Positions 49,613-57,126 of a stretch of 64,000 nucleotides of DNA are shown here, piece by piece. Under the pieces are notes generated by a model. The model saw only the letters and a program-made list of their open reading frames with translations. It made no database searches and was not told the DNA's origin. The stretch comes from JANNMJ01 sp031426455 (GTDB lineage Bacteria; Bacteroidota; Bacteroidia; Cytophagales; Hymenobacteraceae). A program made the position numbers and the translations under genes. The stretch is from NCBI GenBank assembly GCA_031426455.1, contig JANPLI010000181.1, positions 1 through 64,000 of the forward strand, written 5' to 3'. The stretch's first letter is position 1. Each line of letters begins with the position of its first letter.

Positions 49613-49684
49613 CGTCTGAGGAAAACCCGCCGAAGCGGTGAAAGATAAAGCCAGTAAAATGTCCGCCTGGGGCGTAACGGGCCG

Positions 49685-49716
49685 CAAAGATAACAGCTTG
49701 GCGGCAAGTGGCGCAA
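49685..49716 (-). promoter_or_regulatory. Putative promoter of rpsU (minus strand)
   Basis: On the minus strand TTG (49716-49714), 21 bases, then TATCTTTG (49692-49685), an exact TAnnTTTG match. The leader to the ATG at 49612 would be about 65 bases. Confidence 0.55.
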
Positions 49717-49722
49717 GCGGGC

Positions 49723-49930
49723 TCACAACTTTATGAAGAAGCGCGCGGGCCCGGTGGCGTAAAGGAAGGTAATGGGTTTGTCGTTGCGAAGGAAAACGAC
49801 GGGTTCGGCTGCGCCTTCACGACGCCGACGCGCGCACCGTCTCCGAATCCGCCGCACCATCGGGTTCACCCATTGGGGTAGCGCCGTACACCAGCGTCCG
49901 AAGCCGCGCTAAATGCTCCCGGCTTTTCAC
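49723..49930 (-). pseudogene. Small frameshifted gene remnant (minus strand)
   Basis: Two overlapping minus-strand frames both read like protein. Frame A, 49930 (GTG) to 49817: MKSREHLARLRTLVYGATP, then MGEPDGAADSETVRASAS and stop. Frame B, 49860 to 49723: it includes REGAAEPVVFLRNDKPI, then TFLYATGPARFFIKL and stop. Joining A to B near 49820-49830 would give one protein of about 65-70 residues, so a one-base frameshift is the simplest view. I cannot name the family. It could instead be two small overlapping genes, or one real gene with a sequence error. Confidence 0.45.
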
Positions 49931-50064
49931 TCCCCCAAAAGCCTGGGCCCTTTTACCCAAAAGCACGGGCCCTTTTTCAAAAAGGACCCGTGCTTTTCCA
50001 AAATGGACCCGTTCGTTTGGGTAAACGAACGGGTCCTTTTGCCCAAACGAACGGGTCCTTTTTT
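49931..50064. repeat. Cluster of near-perfect palindromes built from related ~20-base units
   Basis: Element A: arms 49959-49977 and 49979-49997 form a 39-base palindrome with one mismatch (AAAAGCACGGG core). Element B: a perfect 14-base stem 50005-50018 with 50023-50036, loop GGGT, tail TTTT. Element C: the B left arm 50005-50021 can instead pair perfectly over 17 bases with 50042-50058, which is followed by TTTTTT. B and C are mutually exclusive. A further CCCAAAAGC unit precedes A. Both hairpins look like plus-strand terminators, yet no plus-strand gene precedes them closely. Confidence 0.85.
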
Positions 50065-50104
50065 AAGCCCCTTTGGGCACCGTCACCATCAGGCAGTTAC
50101 AACG

Positions 50105-50421
50105 TCACCCCAAAACGATGCCCAGCAGCTTCCCGATCTGCCTATCGACGGCCTTGAGGCGCATAATTTCGATGATCAGAAAGCGCTTTTCGTCGGCTTC
50201 GATGGCCGTCAGCAGTTCCTGGCCCAGCTCGGTCAGGCGGTCCTGCACCGGCTCAGGCGGAGCAGGGTGGGGTCGGCGGCGGCAATACGCGGTGTGGGTG
50301 CTGGTTTTATCCAGGAGTTTTTGCGCGCAAAATATGCTGGCTCGACTTCAGCCTTGATTCGTGTCTTGGTGGGAAATGCGGCGGACGAGGATGGCCTGAA
50401 GGCGTCTCGACTAAGCACCAT
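50105..50421 (-). pseudogene. Possible frameshifted gene remnant (minus strand)
   Basis: Frame 1 runs from 50421 and reads PTKTRIKAEVEPAYFARKN, PAPTPRIAAADPTLLRL and stops at 50233. Another frame, best from about 50266 down to the stop at 50105-50107, reads PVQDRLTELGQELLTAIEAD, then EKRFLIIEIMRLKAVDRQI and GKLLGIVLG. The second part looks like a genuine amphipathic helical protein end. Together they suggest a small gene of about 105 codons broken by one frameshift near 50255. No family recognised. Weaker than the remnant at 49.8 kb. Confidence 0.35.
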
Positions 50422-50497
50422 ATCGTCTTCGTTCGTTTGCCGATCCGTAGCTCAGGCAAAACCCCGCTGCAAGCAACTCAAAGCCGTGCTAAAACGG

Positions 50498-50505
50498 TAC
50501 CTTTG
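50498..50505 (+). promoter_or_regulatory. Putative -7 element of the DksA-like gene
   Basis: TACCTTTG, an exact match to TAnnTTTG followed by the frequent CGGGCCG. It would give a leader of about 80 bases to the ATG at 50590. No clear TTTG at the -33 position. Confidence 0.5.
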
Positions 50506-50589
50506 CGGGCCGTAACGGCCAGCCCGCCTTCTGGGCTGCCTAGCCGGCTCTTTTTCCCTCGAACTTATTTGCTTCCCCCTGCCGCTCGT

Positions 50590-50976
50590 ATGGCGAATGA
50601 ACAGACCCTCCGGTACTCGCGTGAAGACCTCACGGAGTTTGAAAACCTGATTCAGGAAAAGCTCGGCTCAGCCCGCAAGGAGGTCGATTACATCAAAGAA
50701 ACGCTCGCCAAGCGTAACGAAGCCGGCACGGACCAAACCTCGTCGGCAACGAAGATGCTCGAAGATGGCGCCGACACGGCCGAAAAAGAGAGCCTCAACC
50801 AGTTGGCTTCGCGGCAGATGAAGTTCATCCAGCAGTTGGAAAATGCGATGGCGCGCATCAAAAACGGCACCTACGGCGTGTGCATCGGTACGGGCAAGCT
50901 GATTCCGAAGGAGCGCCTGCGGGCGGTGCCGCACACGCAGCACAGCATCGAGGCGAAGATGACCCGGCGCGACTAA
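50590..50976 (+). CDS. DksA/TraR-like protein with degenerate zinc finger
   Basis: A 128-residue protein with the DksA layout: a long helical N-terminal coiled coil (LTEFENLIQEKLGSARKEVDY, then SRQMKFIQQLENAMARI) and a C-terminal globule. The C4 zinc finger of DksA is reduced to one cysteine (Cys98 in NGTYGVCIGTGKLIPKERL, with RAVPHTQHSIEAK in place of the second Cys pair), yet the fold motifs NGTYGVC and IPKERL are kept. DksA binds the RNA polymerase secondary channel with ppGpp; whether this zinc-free form does is unknown. The ATG at 50590 is the family start. Confidence 0.88.
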   Translation: MANEQTLRYSREDLTEFENLIQEKLGSARKEVDYIKETLAKRNEAGTDQTSSATKMLEDGADTAEKESLNQLASRQMKFIQQLENAMARIKNGTYGVCIGTGKLIPKERLRAVPHTQHSIEAKMTRRD

Positions 50977-51057
50977 AATCCAGCCGTAAGCGGCCAGTTA
51001 AATCGGCAAGTGCTGAAGCTGACCCTCCCGGACGGCGCCGCTTCTTTCCTGATCTAA

Positions 51058-51100
51058 TCGCCTCCAACCGGGCTGCCTGCCTCGGTTGGAGGTGATTTTT
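51058..51100 (+). terminator. Terminator after the DksA-like gene
   Basis: A 13-base stem (51058-51070 with 51083-51095) is followed by TTTTT. It lies about 80 bases after the stop and 20 bases before the scpB start. Confidence 0.88.
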
Positions 51101-51120
51101 GCGTTTTACCTGCTGATTCT

Positions 51121-51732
51121 GTGGCTGTTGATTCTCCTCTCGTCGCACCTCCTGTTGCTACCCCCGCCGGGCTGCTGCCCTGGGTGCAGGCGCTGGTCTT
51201 CTGCGCCACAGAGCCGATTACGGTCGAACAGTTACAAGGCTGCCTGACGGAAGCCCTGAGCCTGCCGGACCTGTCGGCGGACCTGATGCTGAATACGCTC
51301 GACGCCCTCAACGCGCACCTCGACGCTACCGGAATGGCGTTTCAGGTAGCGGCTATCGGTGGCGGGTATCAGCTGCTGACGCGCCCGGCATACCAGCCGG
51401 TGGTGGAAGCCTTGCTGCGGCAGCGGGCGCGGCGGCGGTTGTCGGCGTCGATGCTCGAAACGTTGGCTATCATCGCTTACAAGCAGCCGATTACGCGCCA
51501 GCAGGTCGAGCAGATTCGGGGAGTGGCCTGCGATTACGCGGTGCAGAAGCTCCTCGAAAAAGAGCTGATCGAGCCGCGGGGCAAGGCCGAGACGGTGGGC
51601 CGGCCGATGCGTTTTGGCACTACCCCGCGTTTTATGCAGTTCTTCGGCCTCAGCGCGCTGCGCGACCTGCCGCAGCTTCGCGACGTGGGAGCCCACGAAG
51701 ATGCCGCCCCTGTCGTTCATTCGGCGGCCTAA
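51121..51732 (+). CDS. scpB: Segregation and condensation protein B
   Basis: Kleisin-associated subunit of the SMC-ScpAB condensin, two winged-helix domains that help fold and segregate the chromosome. The 203-residue product has LPWVQALVFCATEPITVEQL near the start and the family signature ETLAIIAYKQPITRQQVEQI, then RGVACDYAVQKLLEKELI and GRPMRFGTTPRFMQFFGL. The start is the GTG at 51121. scpA is not adjacent. The C-terminus extends about 20 residues past the domain. Confidence 0.93.
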   Translation: MAVDSPLVAPPVATPAGLLPWVQALVFCATEPITVEQLQGCLTEALSLPDLSADLMLNTLDALNAHLDATGMAFQVAAIGGGYQLLTRPAYQPVVEALLRQRARRRLSASMLETLAIIAYKQPITRQQVEQIRGVACDYAVQKLLEKELIEPRGKAETVGRPMRFGTTPRFMQFFGLSALRDLPQLRDVGAHEDAAPVVHSAA

Positions 51733-51807
51733 GCGGGTAGCTGCCCGCGTTTGCAATTTGAATTTGGCTTTTTTTCCAGTAGTGATACTGTAACCTTTTG
51801 TTTGACT

Positions 51808-53790
51808 ATGGCTTACCAACGGCCTGATTCGCGCAGCAAGCCCCGCCGGGATGGCGGCACTTCGCGTCCCGGTTCTGCATCTTCCAATTCTAAATCCGGC
51901 GGCTTCGGCGCGTCGGCCCGCCCGGAAGGGCCACGTACGCCCGGTGGGCGCGGTGGTGCCGGCAGCGGTAACGGCGGCTCGTTCCGCCCCGGTGGCGCTG
52001 GCTCGACCGGCCCAAAACGGGACTTCGGCGGTGGCAATTCCTTTCGTCCCGGCAGCGGTGGCGGTGGCCCGGATCGCTTTCAGCCAAAGCGCGGTGCCTT
52101 CGACCCGGACCGTCCGGCGCGTTTCGGCAGCGACCGTCCGGACCGTAACGACGACCGCCGCCCTGCGCGCGACGACCGCCCCCGCGGCGGTGGCCCCGGC
52201 GGCTTCGGCGCACCGAAAGGAAGGCCGTCAGCAGGTTATGATGACCGCGACCGTGCCCCGCGCGAGCGCTTTACTCCGCGCGATACGTTCAGCTTCGACG
52301 ACAACGGCCCCGACCTCAACCATCGGCCCAAGACGCTGGCCAACGACCGCAACGACCGTCCCGTGGATACTGCGGCCGACCGGCGCGCGGTCGGCCGGCC
52401 CTACCAGAAACCCGACGGCGACGTGGTGCCTATCGGCAAGCCCGGCGAGCGCAACCGCAAGTTTGTGAAGCCCGTGGATCCGAATGCGACCCGCCCGGCA
52501 ACGCCTGCCCGCTACGACGATAAGCGCGCGCCCGCTACGGGCGGTGAGCGCGGGGCCGACCGCCGCGACGAACGCGGTCCCTACCGCCCCGGTGGTGGCT
52601 CCGTGACGGAGCGTTTCGACCGCGAACGGTTCGGCAACGACCGCCCGCGTTTCGAGGTGCCCGGCCGCGAGACGCCCCGCCCCGGTAAATTCGGCGCTAA
52701 GCCCAACGGCAACCGGGGCTTCGGCTCCGACCGCCGCGACCCGCACGAGCGCGCCCAGGCCGACCGCGCCCGCGAAGAGCGCCGCGAGCGGGGCTGGATT
52801 CCGGAGGGCCGCTACCGGCCCGATGCGCCCGCTCCCCGGCCCGCACCCGCGCCTGGCTCGTTCGCCGACCGGCGCGACCGGGATGGCGCCCGTGATGGCG
52901 CCCGCCGCCCCGAGCGTACCGCTGACCGTAAAGAGGACCGTCCGCGCTTTGGCGCCGACAGCCGCGAGGCGCCCCGCGAAGCCCCAAACTACAACCTGCA
53001 GCGGTTCGAGAAGGGCGCGGCGGCGCGGAGCAAGTTCGCCCCGGGCGGCAAAAAAAAAGACCGGGACGATGATGACCTGACGGAAGGCATCCGCCTGAAC
53101 CGCTACATCGCCAATGCCGGCGTCTGCTCGCGGCGCGAGGCCGATGCGCTGATTGCTTCTGGCGAAATCCGGGTGAACGGCGAGATTGTCACCGAAATGG
53201 GCTACATCGTGAAGCCCGAAGACTCGGTGCAGTACGGCAAGCGTTCGCTCAAGCGCGAGAAGAACGTGTACGTGCTGCTCAACAAGCCGAAAGATTATAT
53301 CACGACCACCGATGACCCCGAGGAACGCAAGACCGTGATGGATCTAGTGGGAAAAGCCTCTAAGGAGCGCATTTTCCCGGTTGGTCGCCTCGACCGGAAC
53401 ACGACCGGCCTGCTGCTTTTTACCAACGATGGCGAACTGGCCCAGAAGCTGACGCACCCGTCGCACCGGATGCAGAAAATCTATCAGGTGGAACTGGATA
53501 AGCCCCTGCGCCCGGAAGATTTCAAGCAGATTCAGACCGGCCTCGACCTGGAAGACGGCCGCGTGGAAGTGGACGATGTGGCCGTAGTGAACGGTAACGA
53601 AAAGTTTGTGGGCGTAGAACTGCACTCCGGCCGCAACCGCGTGGTGCGCCGCATCTTCGAACACCTGGGCTACGATGTGGTGACCCTCGACCGGGTGCAG
53701 TACGCCGGCCTCACCAAAAAGGACCTGCCGCGCGGCAACTGGCGCTTTCTGACGGAACAGGAAGTCGTGCGGTTGAAGTACTTTCAATAA
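51808..53790 (+). CDS. RluB-type pseudouridine synthase with ~425-residue disordered N-terminal extension
   Basis: A 660-residue protein. Residues 1 to about 425 are strongly Arg/Asp/Gly/Pro-rich without predicted fold (RPGSGGGGPDRF, RDDRPRGGGPGGFGAP, and many DRRD and RPER turns). Residues about 428-490 form an S4 RNA-binding domain (IRLNRYIANAGVCSRREADA). The rest is the RsuA/RluB catalytic domain with D529 in VGRLDRNTTGLLLFTNDG and KIYQVELDKPL. It should modify U2605-like sites in 23S rRNA. ATG 51808 starts the low-complexity region. Extended RluB proteins occur in Bacteroidota; this one is very long. Confidence 0.92.
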   Translation: MAYQRPDSRSKPRRDGGTSRPGSASSNSKSGGFGASARPEGPRTPGGRGGAGSGNGGSFRPGGAGSTGPKRDFGGGNSFRPGSGGGGPDRFQPKRGAFDPDRPARFGSDRPDRNDDRRPARDDRPRGGGPGGFGAPKGRPSAGYDDRDRAPRERFTPRDTFSFDDNGPDLNHRPKTLANDRNDRPVDTAADRRAVGRPYQKPDGDVVPIGKPGERNRKFVKPVDPNATRPATPARYDDKRAPATGGERGADRRDERGPYRPGGGSVTERFDRERFGNDRPRFEVPGRETPRPGKFGAKPNGNRGFGSDRRDPHERAQADRAREERRERGWIPEGRYRPDAPAPRPAPAPGSFADRRDRDGARDGARRPERTADRKEDRPRFGADSREAPREAPNYNLQRFEKGAAARSKFAPGGKKKDRDDDDLTEGIRLNRYIANAGVCSRREADALIASGEIRVNGEIVTEMGYIVKPEDSVQYGKRSLKREKNVYVLLNKPKDYITTTDDPEERKTVMDLVGKASKERIFPVGRLDRNTTGLLLFTNDGELAQKLTHPSHRMQKIYQVELDKPLRPEDFKQIQTGLDLEDGRVEVDDVAVVNGNEKFVGVELHSGRNRVVRRIFEHLGYDVVTLDRVQYAGLTKKDLPRGNWRFLTEQEVVRLKYFQ

Positions 53791-53867
53791 GCCACTCGTT
53801 ATGTTCCCCAACTTGATGTTGGACGAACAGCGTAGTCTGAAATGTGACTCGAATGTGGCAGGCGTAA

Positions 53868-54644
53868 GTGGTGCGTACCCTCGTTCTCGATATCGGTAAC
53901 ACTGCCCTGAAGGCCGGCTTCTTTGATGAAGCCGGCCTTTTGGTGCGCGTGGCCCGCGCGCTAACCGTAGCCGACCTGCGGCCCGATGTGGTCGCATTCG
54001 GCCCTGCGCGGGTGCTGGTGGCATCCGTCGCCGCGTCCGCCGCCGTCGACGTGGGCGCCGCGCTGGGGCTGCCGCCTGCACAGGTGCTGGCTTTCGGCCC
54101 CGATACGCCGCTACCGATTCAACTGGCCTACGACACGCCGCGCACTCTGGGCGCCGACCGCGTGGCGGCAGCCGTGGGCGCGCAACGGCAGTTTCCGGGC
54201 ACTGATATCCTGATACTCGACGCTGGCACCTGCCTCAAAGCCGACCTGCTGACGGCCGATGGCATCTTTCGGGGCGGGGCGATCTCGCCGGGCCTGGCGA
54301 TGCGCTTCCGGGCGCTGGAAGCCTTTACCGGGCGCTTGCCGTTGGTGGCGCTTGCTTCCGAACCCGCGGCAGACGCACTACCGCCCTGGCCAGGCTCTTC
54401 GACGGCGGCTTCGATCCAGGCCGGGGTGGCGCGCGGGCTGATGGCTGAAGCGGCGGCCTTCGTGGTCGAGGCCGCGGCGCGTTATCCGGGGCTGCGCGTC
54501 GTGCTGAGTGGCGGCGACGCGCGCTGGCTCGCGCAGGGCCTGCCGCTGCTGCTACCGACGCACCTGACAGGGAGCCGTACCTTTGCCCTGGAGCCGGACC
54601 TGGTGCTGCTGGGCCTGCACCGTATTCTGCAACGCCTTTTTTAG
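53868..54644 (+). CDS. coaX: Type III pantothenate kinase
   Basis: First enzyme of coenzyme A synthesis from pantothenate, with the ASKHA fold. The 258-residue protein has the DIGNT phosphate motif at residue 8 (VLDIGNTALKAG), TLGADRVAAAVGA, LILDAGTCLKADLL and GGAISPGLAMRFRAL. The DAGT motif has Cys where Thr is usual (DAGTC). GTG 53868 or 53871 starts it. It heads the plus-strand block coaX / outer-membrane protein / lptC / ppiD known from many Bacteroidota. Confidence 0.93.
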   Translation: MVRTLVLDIGNTALKAGFFDEAGLLVRVARALTVADLRPDVVAFGPARVLVASVAASAAVDVGAALGLPPAQVLAFGPDTPLPIQLAYDTPRTLGADRVAAAVGAQRQFPGTDILILDAGTCLKADLLTADGIFRGGAISPGLAMRFRALEAFTGRLPLVALASEPAADALPPWPGSSTAASIQAGVARGLMAEAAAFVVEAAARYPGLRVVLSGGDARWLAQGLPLLLPTHLTGSRTFALEPDLVLLGLHRILQRLF

Positions 54645-54647
54645 TAA

Positions 54648-56006
54648 GTGATCGATCAGCTGCTGTTGAATCTTCCGACGCCCGTTCGCGCGTCTTTTTC
54701 GGGGGCGGCCTTGCTGCTGGCCGTTACGCTGCTGGCCAATTCGGCCGTGCAGGCGCAGGAATTAGGTAATGCGCCCTACTCGCGCCTGGGCATCGGGGAA
54801 GCGGCGCCCGGTGCCGGGCAGGTCCGCAACCAGGGAATGGGCGGCACGGGCGTAGCGGCGCCCAACTCGGCTTACGTGAATGACCTGAACCCCGCGCTGG
54901 CGCTTTATACCCAGCAGGTAACGTTCGATGTGGGCATCAGTTCGCAGCTTAAAACGTTGCGCTCCGGCGACGTCCGGCAGCGCACCGGCAACGCGACGCT
55001 CGGCTACTTTGCCCTGGCACTACCCATATCGAAGAACTGGGGGGCGGTGGTGGGGCTACGGCCGTTCAGCACGGTCAGCTACCAGAGTCGTAGCGTGATC
55101 GCAGTCAATGGCGACCCCAACGGCCGCGTCGAAGTGCGTTATACCGGCGAGGGCGGGTTGTCGCAGGCTTACCTGGCGCACGGTATCCGGCTGGCGGGCG
55201 GGCTGTCGGTGGGGGCGGAAGCCGCGTTTACATTCGGTTCCGTGGATCGCACCACGTCGAGCCAGTTGCTGGCCGGCACCAATGTGAGCAATGACAACGA
55301 ACGCCACGTTTTCGCGGAGCGCCGCCGTTATGGCGACTTCCTGTTCCGGGGCGGGCTGGCGTATCGGCAGAAACTCAACGACCGCTACAACCTGAGCGCC
55401 GGCTCGGTGCTGCAATTCGGCAGCAGCCTGCACGTGACCCGGCGCCGGACGCAGGAGCGCCGCAACGCGGGCACGGATGGCGTCTTCGAATCGATTCTGA
55501 TCGAAGACAGCGTTCGGACCCGCACGGCGCTGCCTTACCAGTTGCGCGGCGGACTGGCTCTGGACGACAGCCGGGGAAAGCTGCTGACCGTTGATTTTCA
55601 GTTTCAGCCCTGGAGCCGCTTCCGGGCTGATGGCGTGGCTCAAACGGTGGGCAGCGGCAACGCCGGCCTGCGCGACGCGCTGCTGCTGCGCGCGGGGGCC
55701 GAGTGGACGCCCGACGCCAACTCCGTGGAATCCTACGCCCGTCGCGTGACCTACCGCTTGGGCCTGTACGGAGGCCAGACCGGCATTGCCGATGCCCAGG
55801 GGCGCGACCTCCGGGATATGGGCGTGACCTGGGGGTTTGCCCTGCCGCTGAGCAAGGCCTCTACCTTCGAAAGCACCACGATCCAGACATCGTTTACTTA
55901 CGGCCGGCGCGATTCCGGGTCGGGCGCTTTGAAAGAAGACTATGTACGGGCGCAGCTGAGCCTGTCGCTGGGTTCAACGTGGTTCGTAAAACGGCGGATT
56001 GATTAG
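54648..56006 (+). CDS. Outer-membrane beta-barrel protein of the coaX-lptC cluster
   Basis: A 452-residue protein starting from a GTG three bases after coaX. Signal peptide to about residue 36 (ANSAVQAQ); then GNAPYSRLGIGEAAPGAG and RNQGMGGTGVAAPN, glycine-rich motifs typical of FadL-like or PorV-like outer-membrane proteins, and alternating strands to the end (FTYGRRDSGSG, QLSLSLGSTWFVKRRID). The terminal residue is Asp, not the usual aromatic one. Its position before lptC is conserved in Bacteroidota, where its role is still unclear. Possible substrate channel or envelope-biogenesis factor. Confidence 0.82.
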   Translation: MIDQLLLNLPTPVRASFSGAALLLAVTLLANSAVQAQELGNAPYSRLGIGEAAPGAGQVRNQGMGGTGVAAPNSAYVNDLNPALALYTQQVTFDVGISSQLKTLRSGDVRQRTGNATLGYFALALPISKNWGAVVGLRPFSTVSYQSRSVIAVNGDPNGRVEVRYTGEGGLSQAYLAHGIRLAGGLSVGAEAAFTFGSVDRTTSSQLLAGTNVSNDNERHVFAERRRYGDFLFRGGLAYRQKLNDRYNLSAGSVLQFGSSLHVTRRRTQERRNAGTDGVFESILIEDSVRTRTALPYQLRGGLALDDSRGKLLTVDFQFQPWSRFRADGVAQTVGSGNAGLRDALLLRAGAEWTPDANSVESYARRVTYRLGLYGGQTGIADAQGRDLRDMGVTWGFALPLSKASTFESTTIQTSFTYGRRDSGSGALKEDYVRAQLSLSLGSTWFVKRRID

Positions 56007-56013
56007 CCTGATA

Positions 56014-56610
56014 ATGAGCGTCTCGCTGGTGGCTCGCGGCTGGTTGCTGACTACTGGCTGGCTGCGGACGGCGGCTGGCTGCCTGCTGCCGGGCGTGGTC
56101 TGCCTGCTGCTCACAACGGGCTGCAAGCCCAAATTCGGCGACGTGGCTAAGCCGTACCTCTACACCGGCCCGCTGGTGGAAACCCGCGATGCGCTGACGC
56201 TCTTTAGTGATTCGGCGCGCCTGAAATTCAAGCTGATGGCGCCGCTGGAGCAGAAGTACGAAAATGGCGACATCTGGTACCGGCGCGGCGTCACGGTGAC
56301 GTTCTACAACGCGCAGGGGCAGCCCCAGAACACGCTGCGCGGCCGGGTAGGGCATTTCGACAAGCAGCACAATCAGTATCACGTTCGCGGCAACGTGCAG
56401 GTACAGAGCCTGGTCAAGCAGGAAAAGCTCGACACCGAAGAGCTGTACTTTGACCAGCTCAAGCAGCGCATCTACACCGATAAGTTCGTCCGAATCGAAA
56501 CCGCTTCCGAAGTGCTGACCGGCACCGGCCTGACCGCCGCGCAGGACTTTTCGCGCTACACGATCCTGCACCCGGCGGGTATTTTTGCCCTGAAAGAGGC
56601 GCCACAATAA
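56014..56610 (+). CDS. lptC: LptC-like lipopolysaccharide export protein, predicted lipoprotein
   Basis: 198 residues. The signal region is followed by LLLTTGC (lipobox; Cys near 37), unlike E. coli LptC, which keeps a membrane anchor. The beta-jellyroll LptC core includes SDSARLKFKLMAPLEQKYEN, YRRGVTVTFYNAQGQPQN, RGRVGHFDKQHNQYHVRGNV and a final VLTGTGLTAAQDFSRY. It bridges LptBFG and LptA in LPS export. The DNA encoding the first 35 residues is itself made of about nine GCGGCTG-like heptamers (56028-56090), which may have supplied the signal sequence. ATG 56014 is 8 bases after the upstream stop. Confidence 0.85.
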   Translation: MSVSLVARGWLLTTGWLRTAAGCLLPGVVCLLLTTGCKPKFGDVAKPYLYTGPLVETRDALTLFSDSARLKFKLMAPLEQKYENGDIWYRRGVTVTFYNAQGQPQNTLRGRVGHFDKQHNQYHVRGNVQVQSLVKQEKLDTEELYFDQLKQRIYTDKFVRIETASEVLTGTGLTAAQDFSRYTILHPAGIFALKEAPQ

Positions 56611-56686
56611 GCTCCGGGTTGTTACGTGGTCACGGACTGAACTGAAAACCTGGCGGCCGCAAGGCCGCGCTGTAACCGCTCTTTTA

Positions 56687-56971
56687 ATGGCTGCTCCAAA
56701 CAAAAAAAAGCCGCTTCCGCCCGCGCGCCCGTCCGGCAAAGGGAAGGCGCCCACCCATCCGGCGCCGACGCCGGCCCCTAACCCCGATCTTGATCCCCGG
56801 GGGACGATGCTGTACACGATTGGCTTTACGCTGGCCGTGTTTTTCTTCGTGATCGGGATGTACCAGATGGTCGTCGAGGAGGACATCATCGGGAATTACT
56901 GGCTTGTGATGATTTCAGCGGGCCTGCTGCTGGGGCTGCGGACGTGGCGCGCCAAGGTGCTCAGAGGGTGA
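56687..56971 (+). CDS. Small two-helix membrane protein
   Basis: 94 residues: a basic Pro-rich cytoplasmic N-terminus (NKKKPLPPARPSGKGK), then two hydrophobic helices (LYTIGFTLAVFFFVIGMYQM and YWLVMISAGLLLGLRTW) joined by an acidic turn (VVEEDIIGN). Sits in the lptC/ppiD block. No function recognised. Confidence 0.8.
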   Translation: MAAPNKKKPLPPARPSGKGKAPTHPAPTPAPNPDLDPRGTMLYTIGFTLAVFFFVIGMYQMVVEEDIIGNYWLVMISAGLLLGLRTWRAKVLRG

Positions 56972-57126
56972 AAAAACCGGGGTTTATCGGGGCGTTGACG
57001 CACCCACGGCGAAGATCCGCCGCCCCAACGCTTTGAAAAGCTGGCTTTTTCCGGTTATTTTGCAGTCCCAAAACAGGGTTCGTTTTCGACGGGCTTCCAA
57101 CGAGAAGCCCGTTTTTGTCTGATTCA

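Noticed and set aside
49913..50515. Plus-strand frame of 200 codons between rpsU and the DksA-like gene
   Set aside because: It reads through the palindrome cluster and then opposite segments that look coding on the minus strand. Its composition resembles no protein, and two terminator hairpins lie inside it.
54578..54585. TACCTTTG inside coaX as a promoter for the outer-membrane protein gene
   Set aside because: It is an exact consensus match but lies within coding sequence, has no -33 box, and the genes are three bases apart, so co-transcription explains expression equally well.
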